A DNA stretch of 28,234 bases from positions 1 to 28,234 of the forward strand of contig JBOHNM010000037.1 in the NCBI GenBank assembly GCA_050730675.1, in the 5' to 3' direction. A program made the position numbers and the translations under genes. Within the stretch, counting starts at the first letter, position 1; each line of letters begins with the position of its first letter. This stretch comes from JBOHNM01 sp050730675 (GTDB taxonomy: Bacteria; Planctomycetota; Phycisphaerae; Phycisphaerales; UBA1924). Below, in pieces: positions 9,501 through 17,464 of the stretch. Below the pieces are notes generated by a model. That model made no database searches, was not told where the DNA came from, and saw only the letters and a list, made by a program, of their open reading frames with translations.

Positions 9501-9743
9501 GGTCGAGTACATGTAGTTCATGTTGTCCACGCCGCTCATCTGCTGCTCGATGGGCGTGGCGACCGACTGCTCGACCGTCTGGGCGTCGGCGCCCGTGTAC
9601 GTGGCCTTGACCTGGATCTCGGGCGGCGCGATGTTGGGGTACAGCGCCGTTGGCAGCGACAGGATCGCCACCGCGCCGGTGATCACCATGATGATCGAGA
9701 TCACCATCGCCACGATCGGCCGGTTGATAAAGAACTTGGCCAT
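6552..9743 (-). CDS. RND efflux transporter, HAE1 (AcrB/MexB) family
   Basis: This inner-membrane proton/drug antiporter has 1063 residues, as expected for AcrB-like pumps. It begins MAKFFINRPIVAMVISI, the standard HAE1 opening, followed by SLPTALYPNIAPPEIQV. The TM4 proton-relay pair is in GLVVDDAIVVVE (around residue 410) and the TM10 lysine in LAAKNAILIVEFAK (around residue 950). GFSSAQAM and the duplicated 2 x (TM + porter domain) layout are present. The last 30 or so residues form a Gly/Pro/Ser-rich tail after the final helix. The membrane-fusion gene ends 6 bases upstream and the outer-membrane gene overlaps the stop. No regulator is adjacent, so induction cannot be inferred. Confidence 0.96.
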   Translation of the reverse strand: MAKFFINRPIVAMVISIIMVITGAVAILSLPTALYPNIAPPEIQVKATYTGADAQTVEQSVATPIEQQMSGVDNMNYMYSTNANNGMMTLTVNFDIKTDPNTDQILTQMRQLQAASQMPQEVTAYGVTVQKATSAPLMVFCLSSPTGEYDAEFLANYAYININDQLTRVKGIASVTIFGAGQYAMRLWVRPDQLAKLQITIPEILDAIKQQNTVNPAGQIGGEPVPPGQEFTYAVRAQSRLTTEEEFGNIVVRAAVDGAMVRLKDVARIELGAQTYNLIGRLNSKPAAIIALYQLPGSNAIDAVKGCRKLMDELKTRFPPGLEVVVALDTTLAVTEGISEIIHTLLEAIVLVIIVVFLFLQGWRATLIPLLAVPVSLIGTFLVFPLLGFTINTISLFGLVLAIGLVVDDAIVVVEAVEHHIEHGLSPKDAAFKAMEEVTGPVIGIAMVLSAVFIPTAFIPGITGRLYQQFAVTIAVSVIISAFNALTLSPALSALLLRPKKKDARGPLALFFKGFNKVFAWLTGGYVASCRLLIRVALVTMLALVGFGFAAGWLGGKLPTAFLPEEDQGYFYVGIQLPDAASLQRTDAACLKVEKILQETPGIEYVTTIGGFSLLSGVQNTYSGFFFVSLKEWKDRKAPEEQYQAILAHVNSKLRQLPEGIAFGFSPPAIPGVGAAGGFTFLLEDRSGGDIKFLSDNLSTFLAAARKRPELAGLNTTFLPAVPQEFVEVDRDKVLKQTVELGAVYKTLQTFMGGVFVNYFNRFGRQWQVFVQAEGEYRTQAENVGKFFVKNREGQMVPLASVTRIESRVGPEFTMRYNLYRCAQINGGAAPGFSSAQAMKALEEVFAETMPNEMGYDYMGMSFQEKQAQEGVPPMVIFGFALLFVFLILAAMYESWSLPFSVLLSTPVAVCGAFGYLLLQKMENNIFAQIGLVMLIGLAAKNAILIVEFAKLEYEKGKPLLDATLEGAKLRLRPILMTSFAFILGCVPLITASGAGAISRNVMGTCVIGGMLAASFVGIFLVPCCFYVVERISGGGKQHAKAPPPGDSPPSGHASNSPAGGAH

Positions 9744-9749
9744 GATCGC

Positions 9750-10982
9750 TTATTCCGCCTTCGCGGGCGCGGCCGCGGGAGTGGGGGATTGGGTTGGTGC
9801 TGGAGTGTTCGCGGCAGCCTTCGGAGGAGCGGGGGGCGTCCACGGCTTGGCGTTCACAGTCATGCCGTCGCGCACCTTCTGGATCCCCTCGACCACCACG
9901 CGGTCGCCGAGCACCACGCCCTTCTCGATGATCCAGTCGGAGCCGTCACGCCTGCCCGTGATGACCTGCCGGATCGCCACTTTGTTGTCCGCCCCCACGA
10001 CCGCGACCTGCTGCCGGCCCTGCAGTTCGCTGATCGCCCGCTGCGGCACCAGCAGCGCGTCCTTCTTGCGGTCGACCACGGCCCGCACCCGCGCGTACTG
10101 CCCGGGGCGAAGAATGTTCCCGGGGTTGGGGAACTTGGCCGCGATCTTGATCGTCCCCGTGGTCGGGTCCACCTGGCGATTGACGATGTCCACCTCGCCG
10201 GTGTGGGCGTAGAGCGCTCCGTCACCCAGGATGAGTTGGATCGGCTCCTTCTTCTGGTCCTTCGGATTCTCGGTTCGGTTGAGCCTCTCAGCAAAGCGGA
10301 GGTACTCCTGCTCGCTGATCGGAAAATACGCGCGGATGGGATCAAGGGTCGAGATGGTCGTCAGCACCGGGCCGGCAACACCGCCGACCAAGTCACCAAC
10401 TTGTGCCTTGGAGATGCCGGCGACACCGTCCACCGGGGCGAGAATCTTGGTGTACTGGAGGTTGAGTTCCGCCTCCTGCACGACCGCCTCGGCCGCCAGG
10501 ACCTGCGCCTCATTCGCCTGGTTGTTCTGCCGCGCGTTGTCTACGTCCTGCTGGCTCACCGCGCCCGACGGCGCCAGCGGCTCCAGCCGCGCCACATCGA
10601 GCTGCGTGCGGACGAGATTCGCCTTGGCCCGCGCCAGGTCCGCCTTCGCCTGCGCCAGCGCCGCATCGAACGGCCTCGGATCCACCTGGTACAGCGGGTC
10701 GCCAACCTTGACCTTTTCGCCCTCAAGGTACGCCTGCGACTGCAGATACCCCTGCACGCGCGAACGCACCTCGGCGTTCACGAGGCCGTCCAGCGTGCCG
10801 AGCCACTCGCCGGTCAGGGCCACATCGCGCTGAATTACCGGCGTGACCTCGACCTCCGGTGGTGGTGGTGGCGGCGGCGGCGGAGTCTTTTTTCCGAGCA
10901 GGTCGCACCCAGTGAGCGTGCATGCGACCGCTCCGGCTGCGGCTGCCATGAACGCGCCACGAACAAATCGCCTGATGATCAC
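9750..10982 (-). CDS. RND membrane-fusion lipoprotein (AcrA/MexA family)
   Basis: This periplasmic adaptor bridges the RND pump and the outer-membrane channel. It has 410 residues. I read a GTG start at 10982, preceded by AGGAG at a spacing of about 8; the next in-frame ATG is codon 12 and would remove the Arg-rich n-region. The signal ends at LTGC (Cys26, lipidated). Residues about 34-42 are nine consecutive prolines. The lipoyl/hairpin region (about 60-210) contains RSRVQGYLQ, VDPRPFDAALAQAKADLARA and APVDGVAGISKAQVGDLV; beta-barrel motifs such as VDPTTGTIKIAAKFPNP and LRPGQYARVR follow. The tail is Ala/Pro-rich. It is first in the operon, with about 146 non-coding bases upstream where a promoter should lie. 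Confidence 0.94.
   Translation of the reverse strand: MIIRRFVRGAFMAAAAGAVACTLTGCDLLGKKTPPPPPPPPPEVEVTPVIQRDVALTGEWLGTLDGLVNAEVRSRVQGYLQSQAYLEGEKVKVGDPLYQVDPRPFDAALAQAKADLARAKANLVRTQLDVARLEPLAPSGAVSQQDVDNARQNNQANEAQVLAAEAVVQEAELNLQYTKILAPVDGVAGISKAQVGDLVGGVAGPVLTTISTLDPIRAYFPISEQEYLRFAERLNRTENPKDQKKEPIQLILGDGALYAHTGEVDIVNRQVDPTTGTIKIAAKFPNPGNILRPGQYARVRAVVDRKKDALLVPQRAISELQGRQQVAVVGADNKVAIRQVITGRRDGSDWIIEKGVVLGDRVVVEGIQKVRDGMTVNAKPWTPPAPPKAAANTPAPTQSPTPAAAPAKAE
10857..10883. repeat. Triplet microsatellite encoding nine prolines
   Basis: A GGT-then-GGC triplet run on the plus strand reads as CCG/CCN proline codons in the membrane-fusion gene, immediately after the lipid anchor. Such runs can change length by slippage in steps of three, altering the tether between membrane and adaptor without breaking the frame. 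Confidence 0.8.
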
Positions 10983-11128
10983 GGAACTGCTCCTGGCGCC
11001 GATCGCCCTTCATCCCCGCGCAGAGCGAGGAAGAAGCCCGGTCGGACGACTGCATCCTACCACAATCTCAGGGGTTGAGTATGCGGACCGACTCCATCTT
11101 TCGGAGAAGACTCGGCAGTCCCTGCGCT

Positions 11129-11800
11129 TCACCCCTCCATTGCCCGCACGCACTCCGCATCGTCGTTCGTCAGCGTGTTCACATGATCACCCACCCGAAC
11201 CGCGGTGATCGCACTCGACTCGCACGGTTTGAGCAGCCGCGTCACGGCCTCCCGATCCGCCTCCGCTTCAAGCCACGTCCGCCATCCTGCTTCATCCAGG
11301 ATCACCGGCATCCGGCTGTGGATCGGCGCGACCACAGCGTTGGCCGTGGTCGTCACGATCGTGAACGTCTCAAGCGGCCCCTCGCGCGTCTTCTTTTGCT
11401 CCCATAATCCTGCGAACGCCATTGGCGCGCCGTCCACACGTTTGATGTAGTACGCCTGCTTCGCGCCGTCTGACTCTTTCCACTCGTAGAACCCGTCGGC
11501 GGGCACGATGCACCGGCGCTGCTCGAACGCGCCCGCGTACGCCGGCCGCTGCGCTACCGTCTCCGCCCGCGCGTTGAACATCTTCTGCCCGATCGACACG
11601 TTCGTCGCGCCTGGCGGCACCAGTCCCCACCGCATCACCGCCAGCTCGCGCTTGGGGTTGTCACGCACCACTAGCGCCCGGTGCGGCGGCGCGATGTTGT
11701 ACATCGACATCTTCGGCGGCAGCACCGGCAGCGGACGCACCACGCCGAACAGCCCGGCGAGCACCTTCGGTTCCGTTATTTGCACATATCGCGAGCACAT
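11129..11800 (-). CDS. SRAP-domain protein (YedK/HMCES family), abasic-site crosslinking
   Basis: SRAP proteins form a covalent bond through Cys2 to abasic sites in single-stranded DNA, protecting stalled forks. The predicted protein has 223 residues and begins MCSRY, which places the catalytic Cys at position 2; this is why I take 11800 as the start rather than the longer open frame. The other active-site residues of E. coli YedK (Asn75, Glu105, His160) match Asn76 (MFNARAET), Glu106 (DGFYEWK) and His161 (PIHSRMP). MRWGLVPP and CIVPADGFYEW are family signatures. No clear Shine-Dalgarno is visible. The gene diverges from the Uup-type ABC-F gene, with 43 bases between the starts. Confidence 0.95.
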   Translation of the reverse strand: MCSRYVQITEPKVLAGLFGVVRPLPVLPPKMSMYNIAPPHRALVVRDNPKRELAVMRWGLVPPGATNVSIGQKMFNARAETVAQRPAYAGAFEQRRCIVPADGFYEWKESDGAKQAYYIKRVDGAPMAFAGLWEQKKTREGPLETFTIVTTTANAVVAPIHSRMPVILDEAGWRTWLEAEADREAVTRLLKPCESSAITAVRVGDHVNTLTNDDAECVRAMEG

Positions 11801-11843
11801 GGGGGCGAGTCTACGCCGACCTCTCGACCTACCTTCACCCCTC

Positions 11844-13739
11844 ATGGCCGCCCTCCTGACAGCCCGCGGGATCGCCAAGCACTTCGCCGCGCGGACGCTC
11901 TTCACCAGCGTCTCGCTCACCGTCGAGGACGGCGAACGCCTCGCGCTCATCGGCCCCAACGGCTCGGGCAAGAGCACGCTCATCAAGATCCTCGCCGGCC
12001 TCGAAGACTCCGACGGCGGCGACATCTCTCTCCGCCGCGGCCTCCGCACCGCCTACGTCGCCCAAGCCGACATCTTCCGGCCCGGCGCAACCGTCCGCTC
12101 CGCCGTCGTCTCCGAACTCGAATCCGCCGCTGCGGCCGGCAAACTCCCCCACCTGCACGACCACCACGAACTCGAACTCGCCGCGGAGATGACCCTCGGC
12201 CGCGTCGAACTCGAGAACCTCGATGCCCCGTGCGAGGGCCTCTCCGGCGGCCAGCGCAAGCGGCTCTCCATCGCCCGCGCCCTAGCGCAGCAGCCCAACC
12301 TCATCCTTCTCGACGAGCCGACCAACCATCTCGACGTCGAGGGGATCGATTGGCTGGAGCAGACGCTCTCGAGCAACGACTTCGCATCGATCGTCATCAC
12401 CCACGATCGTGCCTTCCTCGAATCGACCGCCACCCGCATTGTCGAACTCTCCCCCGCGTACCCCGAGGGCACCTTCACGGTCCAAGGTGGTTACGGCGAG
12501 TTCCTCCGCCGCAAGACCGAGTTCCTCGAGGCCCAGGCCCGCCAGGAGCAGGCCCTGACCGCGCAGGTCAAGGAGGACCTTCGCTGGCTCTCGCGCGGCG
12601 CCAAGGCCCGCCGGACCAAGAGCAAGAGCCGCATCGACGCCTCGTACGAGCGGATGGACGAGCTCGCCGAGCTGCGCGTCCGCAACGCCCCGGCGCAGGC
12701 CGCCCAGATCGATTTCTCCTCCACCGACCGCCAGACCCAGAAGCTGCTGGTCGGCCGCGGGCTGAGCAAGACCCTCGGCGGCAAGCTGCTCTTCGAGAAC
12801 CTCGACATCCTGCTCTCGCCCGGCACGAAGCTGGGTCTGATGGGCCCCAACGGCGCCGGCAAGAGCACACTCATCAAGCTCCTGACCGGAGAGATGGACT
12901 CCGACCCGCCGACGCCCGCGATGCTCCGCGACGAGGCCGCTATTGCCCACGAACTCCCCCACGGCACGCCTCCTCTGGGCACCGTCAAGCGGGCCGACAA
13001 GCTGCGCGTCGTGCTCTTCAGCCAGCACCGCACCGAGCTTGATCCGCAGATGACCCTCGGCGAAACGCTCTCGCCCGTGGACGCCGTGATCTACCGTGGC
13101 CGCTCCCTCCACATCGCCACCTGGGCACAGATGTTCCTCTTCGGCAAGGAGCAGCTCCGCACGCCGATCCGCTCGCTCTCGGGCGGGGAGCAGGCCCGCG
13201 TCCACATCGCCCGGCTGATGCTCGAGCCGGCCGACGTGCTGATCCTCGACGAGCCGACCAACGACCTGGACCTCGCCTCGCTCGACGTGCTGGAGGAGAG
13301 CCTCGAGGAGTTCCCCGGGGCCGTCGTTCTGGTCACGCACGACCGCGCCATGCTCGACCGGCTGGCGACGCGCGTCCTCGCCTTGGACGGCCGCGGCGGG
13401 GCCCGCTACTTCGCCGATTACCCGCAGTGGCAGCGACTCCACAAGGCCGGGTTGCTCGCCCCGGCACCGGCCGAGAAGCCCAAGGCCGTCGTCGCGGCCG
13501 CCGAAGCCGCTCCTGCTCGCAAGAAGCTCAGCTATAAGGAGCAGCAGGAACTGGCCGGGCTGGAACCTGCGATCGCCGCGGCGGAGGCGGAGTTGAAGGC
13601 GAGCGAGGAAGAACTCAACGACCCGGACGTCCTGGCCGACCACCGGCAGGTGGCCGCGGCGGGGCACCGCATGGCCGAGACTCAGGCGAAGCTGGCGACG
13701 CTGTACGCGCGATGGGAAGAGCTTGAAGCCCGCAAGTAG
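11844..13739 (+). CDS. uup: ABC-F ATPase, Uup type
   Basis: This cytoplasmic protein of 631 residues has two ATP-binding cassettes and no membrane domain. The first cassette has Walker A GPNGSGKST (37-45), signature LSGGQRKR and Walker B LILLDEPTNHLD; the second has GPNGAGKST, LSGGEQAR and LILDEPTNDLD. The linker has WLSRGAKARRTKSKSRID, typical of Uup. The C-terminus (about 560-631) begins KLSYKEQQELAGLE and is a predicted coiled coil, the DNA-binding domain that separates Uup from most other ABC-F proteins. Uup is linked to tolerance of branched DNA and to ribosome function, so pairing with an SRAP gene hints at replication-damage tolerance, but this is inference. The start has no SD; another in-frame ATG at 11799 would add 15 residues. 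Confidence 0.93.
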   Translation: MAALLTARGIAKHFAARTLFTSVSLTVEDGERLALIGPNGSGKSTLIKILAGLEDSDGGDISLRRGLRTAYVAQADIFRPGATVRSAVVSELESAAAAGKLPHLHDHHELELAAEMTLGRVELENLDAPCEGLSGGQRKRLSIARALAQQPNLILLDEPTNHLDVEGIDWLEQTLSSNDFASIVITHDRAFLESTATRIVELSPAYPEGTFTVQGGYGEFLRRKTEFLEAQARQEQALTAQVKEDLRWLSRGAKARRTKSKSRIDASYERMDELAELRVRNAPAQAAQIDFSSTDRQTQKLLVGRGLSKTLGGKLLFENLDILLSPGTKLGLMGPNGAGKSTLIKLLTGEMDSDPPTPAMLRDEAAIAHELPHGTPPLGTVKRADKLRVVLFSQHRTELDPQMTLGETLSPVDAVIYRGRSLHIATWAQMFLFGKEQLRTPIRSLSGGEQARVHIARLMLEPADVLILDEPTNDLDLASLDVLEESLEEFPGAVVLVTHDRAMLDRLATRVLALDGRGGARYFADYPQWQRLHKAGLLAPAPAEKPKAVVAAAEAAPARKKLSYKEQQELAGLEPAIAAAEAELKASEEELNDPDVLADHRQVAAAGHRMAETQAKLATLYARWEELEARK

Positions 13740-13776
13740 GTTGCCATCCACATCGTCGTGCTGCACACCTCCTTGC

Positions 13777-15216
13777 TCACCCCTTCGTCGTCATCCCCAT
13801 CAGTCCCTTCACGTCGCCGAGCGTCTCCATCTTCAGGATCGTCTCCGACAGCTTCGTGCACCGCTCGCGGCCGATCACCCCGTCGCCCAGAGCGTGGAAC
13901 TTCACGCCGATCTCCTCGGCCGTCATCGGGTCGCGCGGGTCGCCCTTGGGCACATCCACGCGCTTGGTGAACTTCTTCCCCGCCATCGTCGTGATCGTCA
14001 CCTGGCTGGGCTGGAACTTCGGGAACAGGCTCTCGAATTCCTCGTTGGCCACCACCTTCACCTTGTCCATCACCGGGATCAGCGCCTTGTCCATCACGCG
14101 CTCTTCCTTGAACTGCAGCGGCGTCACCATGCCGTCCACCAGCCCCGCAGCCAGGCAATAGGGCAGCGAGTGGTCCGCCGTCTCCTTGCTGTCGGGGCGG
14201 TACTTGTGCGGATCGCCGAGGATGTCCGCCGCGCGGGCGATGACCTCGACCTTGATCTCCGCCACATCCGCGGCCTTGATTCCGTTCTCCTTCACGCACT
14301 TCATCATCGCCGTCAGCGGAGCGTGGCTCAGGGCCTCGATCGGGAACGACTTCATGCCGCAGTCGAGGATGCGGTAGTGGTCCCCCGCCGCTCGCGGGAG
14401 CTTGTCCAGCAGCATTTCGGTATCGAACTTTGCCGGCTGGCCCTTGTACTGCACGTGGCCGAAGACGGCGTAGAGCCCCTCCTTGCCGTCGATCATGTGC
14501 TCGGGCCCGCTGAAGCCGCGCTTGGCGAGCAGGGCCGACTCGACACCCATTCTCGTGGCCCAGGGGTCTACGGTGTTCTTCATGTTGGTGAGCTTGCCGG
14601 CAGTGACGGCGCCGGGCGTGAACGTGCGCGAGGCCGAGATGCCGATCGCCTGCACCGTCTGCTCGACAGAAAGCCCCAGGACGCGTGCCGCGGCCATCGG
14701 GGCCGCGAACGCGGTCAAGGTGGCGTGGTGCCAGCCGTATTCGCGGATGCCGGGGAGGCCGAACTCGCACAGCCGCTGCTCGACTTCATAGGCGATGACG
14801 GTGGCGAGGATGAGGTCCTTGCCGCTCTTGCCGAGCGATTCGCACAGGGCCAGGGGGCCGCAGATGATGTCCGAAGGGTGGCACGGGTCGGACTTCCAGT
14901 AGATGTCGTTGTAGTCCATGGCCCGGACCATGTGGTTGTTGATGAAGGCCGCATCCACAGGATTGGTGCGGAAGCCGGAGACGAAGCAGGTGCAGGGGCC
15001 GGCTGAAGCGGGGGCCATCTCCTTGTAGTGGGCCAGCAGGATGTGAGCATCCTCCTGTTGGCTGCCGCCCAAGGCGCACCCGAGCGAGTCGTACCAGAAA
15101 AGCTTGGCACGCTCGATAGCGGCGAGGCTCAGGTGCTCGTACTTGAGCGCGCATGACCACTCGGCGAGCGTATGGGAGAGGTATTTTTTGTTGGGATCAA
15201 CCTTGCCGCCGCCCAT
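13777..15216 (-). CDS. MmgE/PrpD family protein (2-methylcitrate dehydratase-like)
   Basis: The 479-residue protein matches the MmgE/PrpD fold throughout: LFWYDSLGCALGGS near residue 40, MDYNDIYWKSDPCHPSD near 100, YEVEQRLCEF, GWHHATLTAFAAPMAAARVLGL, and C-terminal PKGDPRDPMTAEEIGVKF. The family includes 2-methylcitrate dehydratase (propionate degradation) and cis-aconitate decarboxylase. No prpB, prpC or acnD-like gene is nearby, so the substrate is open and I give no symbol. The ATG at 15216 has CGGAGA about 8 bases upstream. It is the last gene of the long minus-strand run, 119 bases after ftsY, and converges with uup across 37 bases. Confidence 0.88.
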   Translation of the reverse strand: MGGGKVDPNKKYLSHTLAEWSCALKYEHLSLAAIERAKLFWYDSLGCALGGSQQEDAHILLAHYKEMAPASAGPCTCFVSGFRTNPVDAAFINNHMVRAMDYNDIYWKSDPCHPSDIICGPLALCESLGKSGKDLILATVIAYEVEQRLCEFGLPGIREYGWHHATLTAFAAPMAAARVLGLSVEQTVQAIGISASRTFTPGAVTAGKLTNMKNTVDPWATRMGVESALLAKRGFSGPEHMIDGKEGLYAVFGHVQYKGQPAKFDTEMLLDKLPRAAGDHYRILDCGMKSFPIEALSHAPLTAMMKCVKENGIKAADVAEIKVEVIARAADILGDPHKYRPDSKETADHSLPYCLAAGLVDGMVTPLQFKEERVMDKALIPVMDKVKVVANEEFESLFPKFQPSQVTITTMAGKKFTKRVDVPKGDPRDPMTAEEIGVKFHALGDGVIGRERCTKLSETILKMETLGDVKGLMGMTTKG

Positions 15217-15335
15217 GGTGAGTCTCCGGAAGTTGGGCGGAGTGTAACCGGGCTAGCCGGAGGGCGGGGGAGCGGGATTCTCAGCGAAGGAGCGAAGGGA
15301 TCGAAGTACGGCGCCGGCCGAACCGGCATGCAAAG

Positions 15336-16286
15336 TCACTCGCTGAACATCGCCTCAACAAACGAGTCAGCATCGAACGGCTCTAAGTCCTCGGGCCTCT
15401 CCCCGACGCCGACGAACTTGACGGGGACAGAGGTGGCGGTGCGGATGGCGATGATGACGCCGCCTTTGGCGGTGCCGTCGAGCTTGGCGAGGATGATGCC
15501 GCTGAGCGGGGTGACTTTGCCGAATTCTTCGGCCTGGCGAACGGCGTTCTGGCCGGCGGTGGCGTCGAGGACCAGGAGGGTTTCGTGCGGCGCCCCCGGG
15601 ATTTGCTTGGTGATGACGCCGCCGATCTTGCCGAGTTGGCGCATGAGCGGGTCCTGCGTCTGCAGGCGGCCGGCGGTGTCCACGATGAGGACATCGATGT
15701 TGCGGGCGACGGCGGCCTTGCAGGCATCGAAGGCGACGGCCGCGGGGTCGCCCCCTTGCTGGCCCTTGATGACCTCGATGCCGAGGCGCTCGGCCCAGAT
15801 CTCGAGCTGGCGGACGGCGCCGGCGCGGAAGGTGTCGCACGCCGCGAGGAGCACGGTCTTGTGCTCCGAGCGCAGGCGGGCGGCGAGCTTGGCGATGCTG
15901 GTGGTCTTGCCGGCGCCGTTGATGCCGGTGACGAGGATGACGGTGGGGCCGCTGGCGGCGAAGCGGAGGGGGGAGGCGGAGGAGGCGGTGTGGGGGGCGG
16001 AGGGATCGATCGCGAGCATCTCGCGCAGGCCGCGCTTGAGGTGCTCGAGGAGGTCGGCGGACTCCTTGAGCTTGCCGGAGCGGAAGTCCTGGCGTGCGGA
16101 GTCGATGAGCTTGCGGGTGGCGAGGGTGCCGACATCGGCCTGGAGGAGCATGGTCTCGACGTCGGTGATGAGCTGCTCGTCGAGGCGGCGGCCGAGGATG
16201 AGGGACTTGAGGCCAAAGACGAGGGTCTCGCGCGTGCGGGTGAGGCCGGTCTTGAGCTTCGAGATGAGGTTGGAGAGGAAGGCCAT
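15336..16286 (-). CDS. ftsY: Signal recognition particle receptor FtsY
   Basis: This membrane-associated SRP GTPase docks ribosome-nascent-chain complexes for co-translational insertion. The protein has 316 residues. The N domain (1-90) is followed by the G domain with G1 GINGAGKT (121-128), DTFRAGA (151-157), DTAGRLQT (203-210), AKLDGTAKGG (267-276) and the closing GVGERPEDLEPF. The acidic A domain of E. coli FtsY is absent; the N domain starts almost immediately, as in many bacteria. Ala precedes KLDG where Thr is commoner. No Shine-Dalgarno sequence is visible before the ATG: the preceding bases are pyrimidine-rich. nusB lies 80 bases upstream. Confidence 0.96.
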   Translation of the reverse strand: MAFLSNLISKLKTGLTRTRETLVFGLKSLILGRRLDEQLITDVETMLLQADVGTLATRKLIDSARQDFRSGKLKESADLLEHLKRGLREMLAIDPSAPHTASSASPLRFAASGPTVILVTGINGAGKTTSIAKLAARLRSEHKTVLLAACDTFRAGAVRQLEIWAERLGIEVIKGQQGGDPAAVAFDACKAAVARNIDVLIVDTAGRLQTQDPLMRQLGKIGGVITKQIPGAPHETLLVLDATAGQNAVRQAEEFGKVTPLSGIILAKLDGTAKGGVIIAIRTATSVPVKFVGVGERPEDLEPFDADSFVEAMFSE

Positions 16287-16292
16287 AGGGAA

Positions 16293-16316
16293 GGCACTGG
16301 GGGACTGGGCACTGGG
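16293..16316. repeat. Three short ACTGGG direct repeats in the nusB-ftsY gap
   Basis: GGCACTGGG occurs at 16293-16301 and 16308-16316, with GGACTGGG between them. The block lies immediately upstream of the ftsY start. Purpose unknown; it may be a chance low-complexity tract. Confidence 0.5.
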
Positions 16317-16366
16317 CTTCAGGAAAGAGGGAGAGTCAGGGGCGGTGGCGGCGGGTCACTCGTGGC

Positions 16367-16810
16367 TCATGGCTCGGTGGCCGTCGCTTCTGCCGCGCTC
16401 GAACCCAGGACGCGCTTGAGGACTTTGTCCAGCACGCCGTTGATGAAGGCGGGGCTGCGGTCGGTGCTGAACTCCTTGGCGAGTTCGACGGCGTCGTTGA
16501 CCACAGCCTTGGGTGGCGGGCCGGCGGGCTTGGTCATCTCGTAGTGGGCCAAGCGGAGGATGGCGCGGTCCACCGCGGCCTGGCGGTGGGTGGGCCAGTT
16601 GGGGGCCAGGGCGGTGAGTTCCTTGTCGGCGTGGGAGCGCTGGGCCCAGGCGTCGGTGGCGGTGGCGAACGCCGCGTCGCGGTCGGCCTGGGTGTAGGCG
16701 TCGTTGTCCTCGAGGGAGAGGCGGACGGCGTCGAGGTCCTTGCCGTCGTGGGTGTCGATCTGGTAGAGGGCCTGGAAGGCGAGGCGGCGGATTTCGCGGG
16801 GAGGAGCCAT
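16367..16810 (-). CDS. nusB: Transcription antitermination protein NusB
   Basis: NusB binds boxA RNA with NusE (S10) and supports antitermination of rRNA operons. The 147-residue, all-helical protein starts APPREIRRLAFQALYQID, the typical N-terminal helix, and contains AVDRAILRLAHYEM and the strongly conserved PPKAVVNDAVELAKEFSTDRSPAFINGVLDKVLK. The ATG overlaps the ribH TGA by one base (TGATG), so it is coupled to ribH. The adjacent ribH-nusB order is widespread in bacteria. Confidence 0.95.
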   Translation of the reverse strand: MAPPREIRRLAFQALYQIDTHDGKDLDAVRLSLEDNDAYTQADRDAAFATATDAWAQRSHADKELTALAPNWPTHRQAAVDRAILRLAHYEMTKPAGPPPKAVVNDAVELAKEFSTDRSPAFINGVLDKVLKRVLGSSAAEATATEP

Positions 16811-17427
16811 CAGCGGCGACCCCCACCACCGACGGCGGCTTTGGCGCGGCGGCGGTTGGGTTTGGGAGCGGAGCGATCGGCGGCCGGACAAGCGGAAGGA
16901 GTGGGGGTGTCGGCGGCCTTGTCGGGGAGGTTCAGGCCCTCGACCACAAAGCTGCGCCGCTCGCCCTTGAGCTTGGCGATCTGGACGATGGAGTTGAGGA
17001 GGGCCTCGACGCACTCGGCCCCTTTGTTGCCCATGCGGCCGCCTGCGCGGTCGCGGGCTTGGTGGGCGTTGTTGACGGTGAGGACGCCCAGGCCGACGGG
17101 GATGCCAGTGACGAGGCTGATGTTGGCCAGGCCCTGGGTGACGGCGTGGGCGAGGTACTCGTCGTGCCGGGTTTCGCCCTTGATGATGCAGCCCAGGGCG
17201 ACAACGCCGGCGAAGCGGCCGCTGTCAGCCGCGGCCATGGAGAGGGCGACGAGTTCGAATGCGCCGGCGGCCTCGACGATCTCGAGGTCACGCTCGGAGC
17301 CGCCGGCGGCCTTGTACGCCATCACGGCACCGGCGAAGAGCTTGTCGGTGATCGAGCCGTTGTACCGGCTGACGACAACGGCGAGAGGGGGGGCGGCGGA
17401 TTTCGAGGGGGCGTTGGAGGGGGCCAT
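16810..17427 (-). CDS. ribH: 6,7-dimethyl-8-ribityllumazine synthase with basic C-terminal extension
   Basis: RibH condenses 5-amino-6-ribitylaminouracil with dihydroxybutanone phosphate to form lumazine, the penultimate riboflavin step, in pentamers or 60-mer capsids. SRYNGSITDKLFAGA (20-34) and GAFELV (55-60) line the substrate site; KGETRHDEY holds catalytic His88; NKGAE (134-138) is the conserved late motif. The family usually ends near residue 155-160, but this protein has 205 residues: about 45 extra, Pro/Ala-rich and then strongly basic (NRRRAK and a closing GGGGRR). The extension is encoded up to the overlap with nusB, so it may partly be a by-product of that overlap. MlaE ends 37 bases upstream. 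Confidence 0.95.
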   Translation of the reverse strand: MAPSNAPSKSAAPPLAVVVSRYNGSITDKLFAGAVMAYKAAGGSERDLEIVEAAGAFELVALSMAAADSGRFAGVVALGCIIKGETRHDEYLAHAVTQGLANISLVTGIPVGLGVLTVNNAHQARDRAGGRMGNKGAECVEALLNSIVQIAKLKGERRSFVVEGLNLPDKAADTPTPSACPAADRSAPKPNRRRAKAAVGGGGRR

Positions 17428-17464
17428 CGCGACGATGGTAAGCCGCGCGTTCAGGGCGGAGGCG

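Noticed and set aside
8715..11078. Very long plus-strand open frame (787 codons) antisense to the RND and membrane-fusion genes
   Set aside because: The minus strand encodes highly conserved efflux proteins here; the antisense translation is Arg/Asp/Val-rich, low complexity and without family motifs, a usual by-product of GC-rich coding DNA.
12282..13766. 494-codon minus-strand open frame antisense to uup
   Set aside because: The plus strand has both ABC cassettes intact; the antisense product is a composition artefact.
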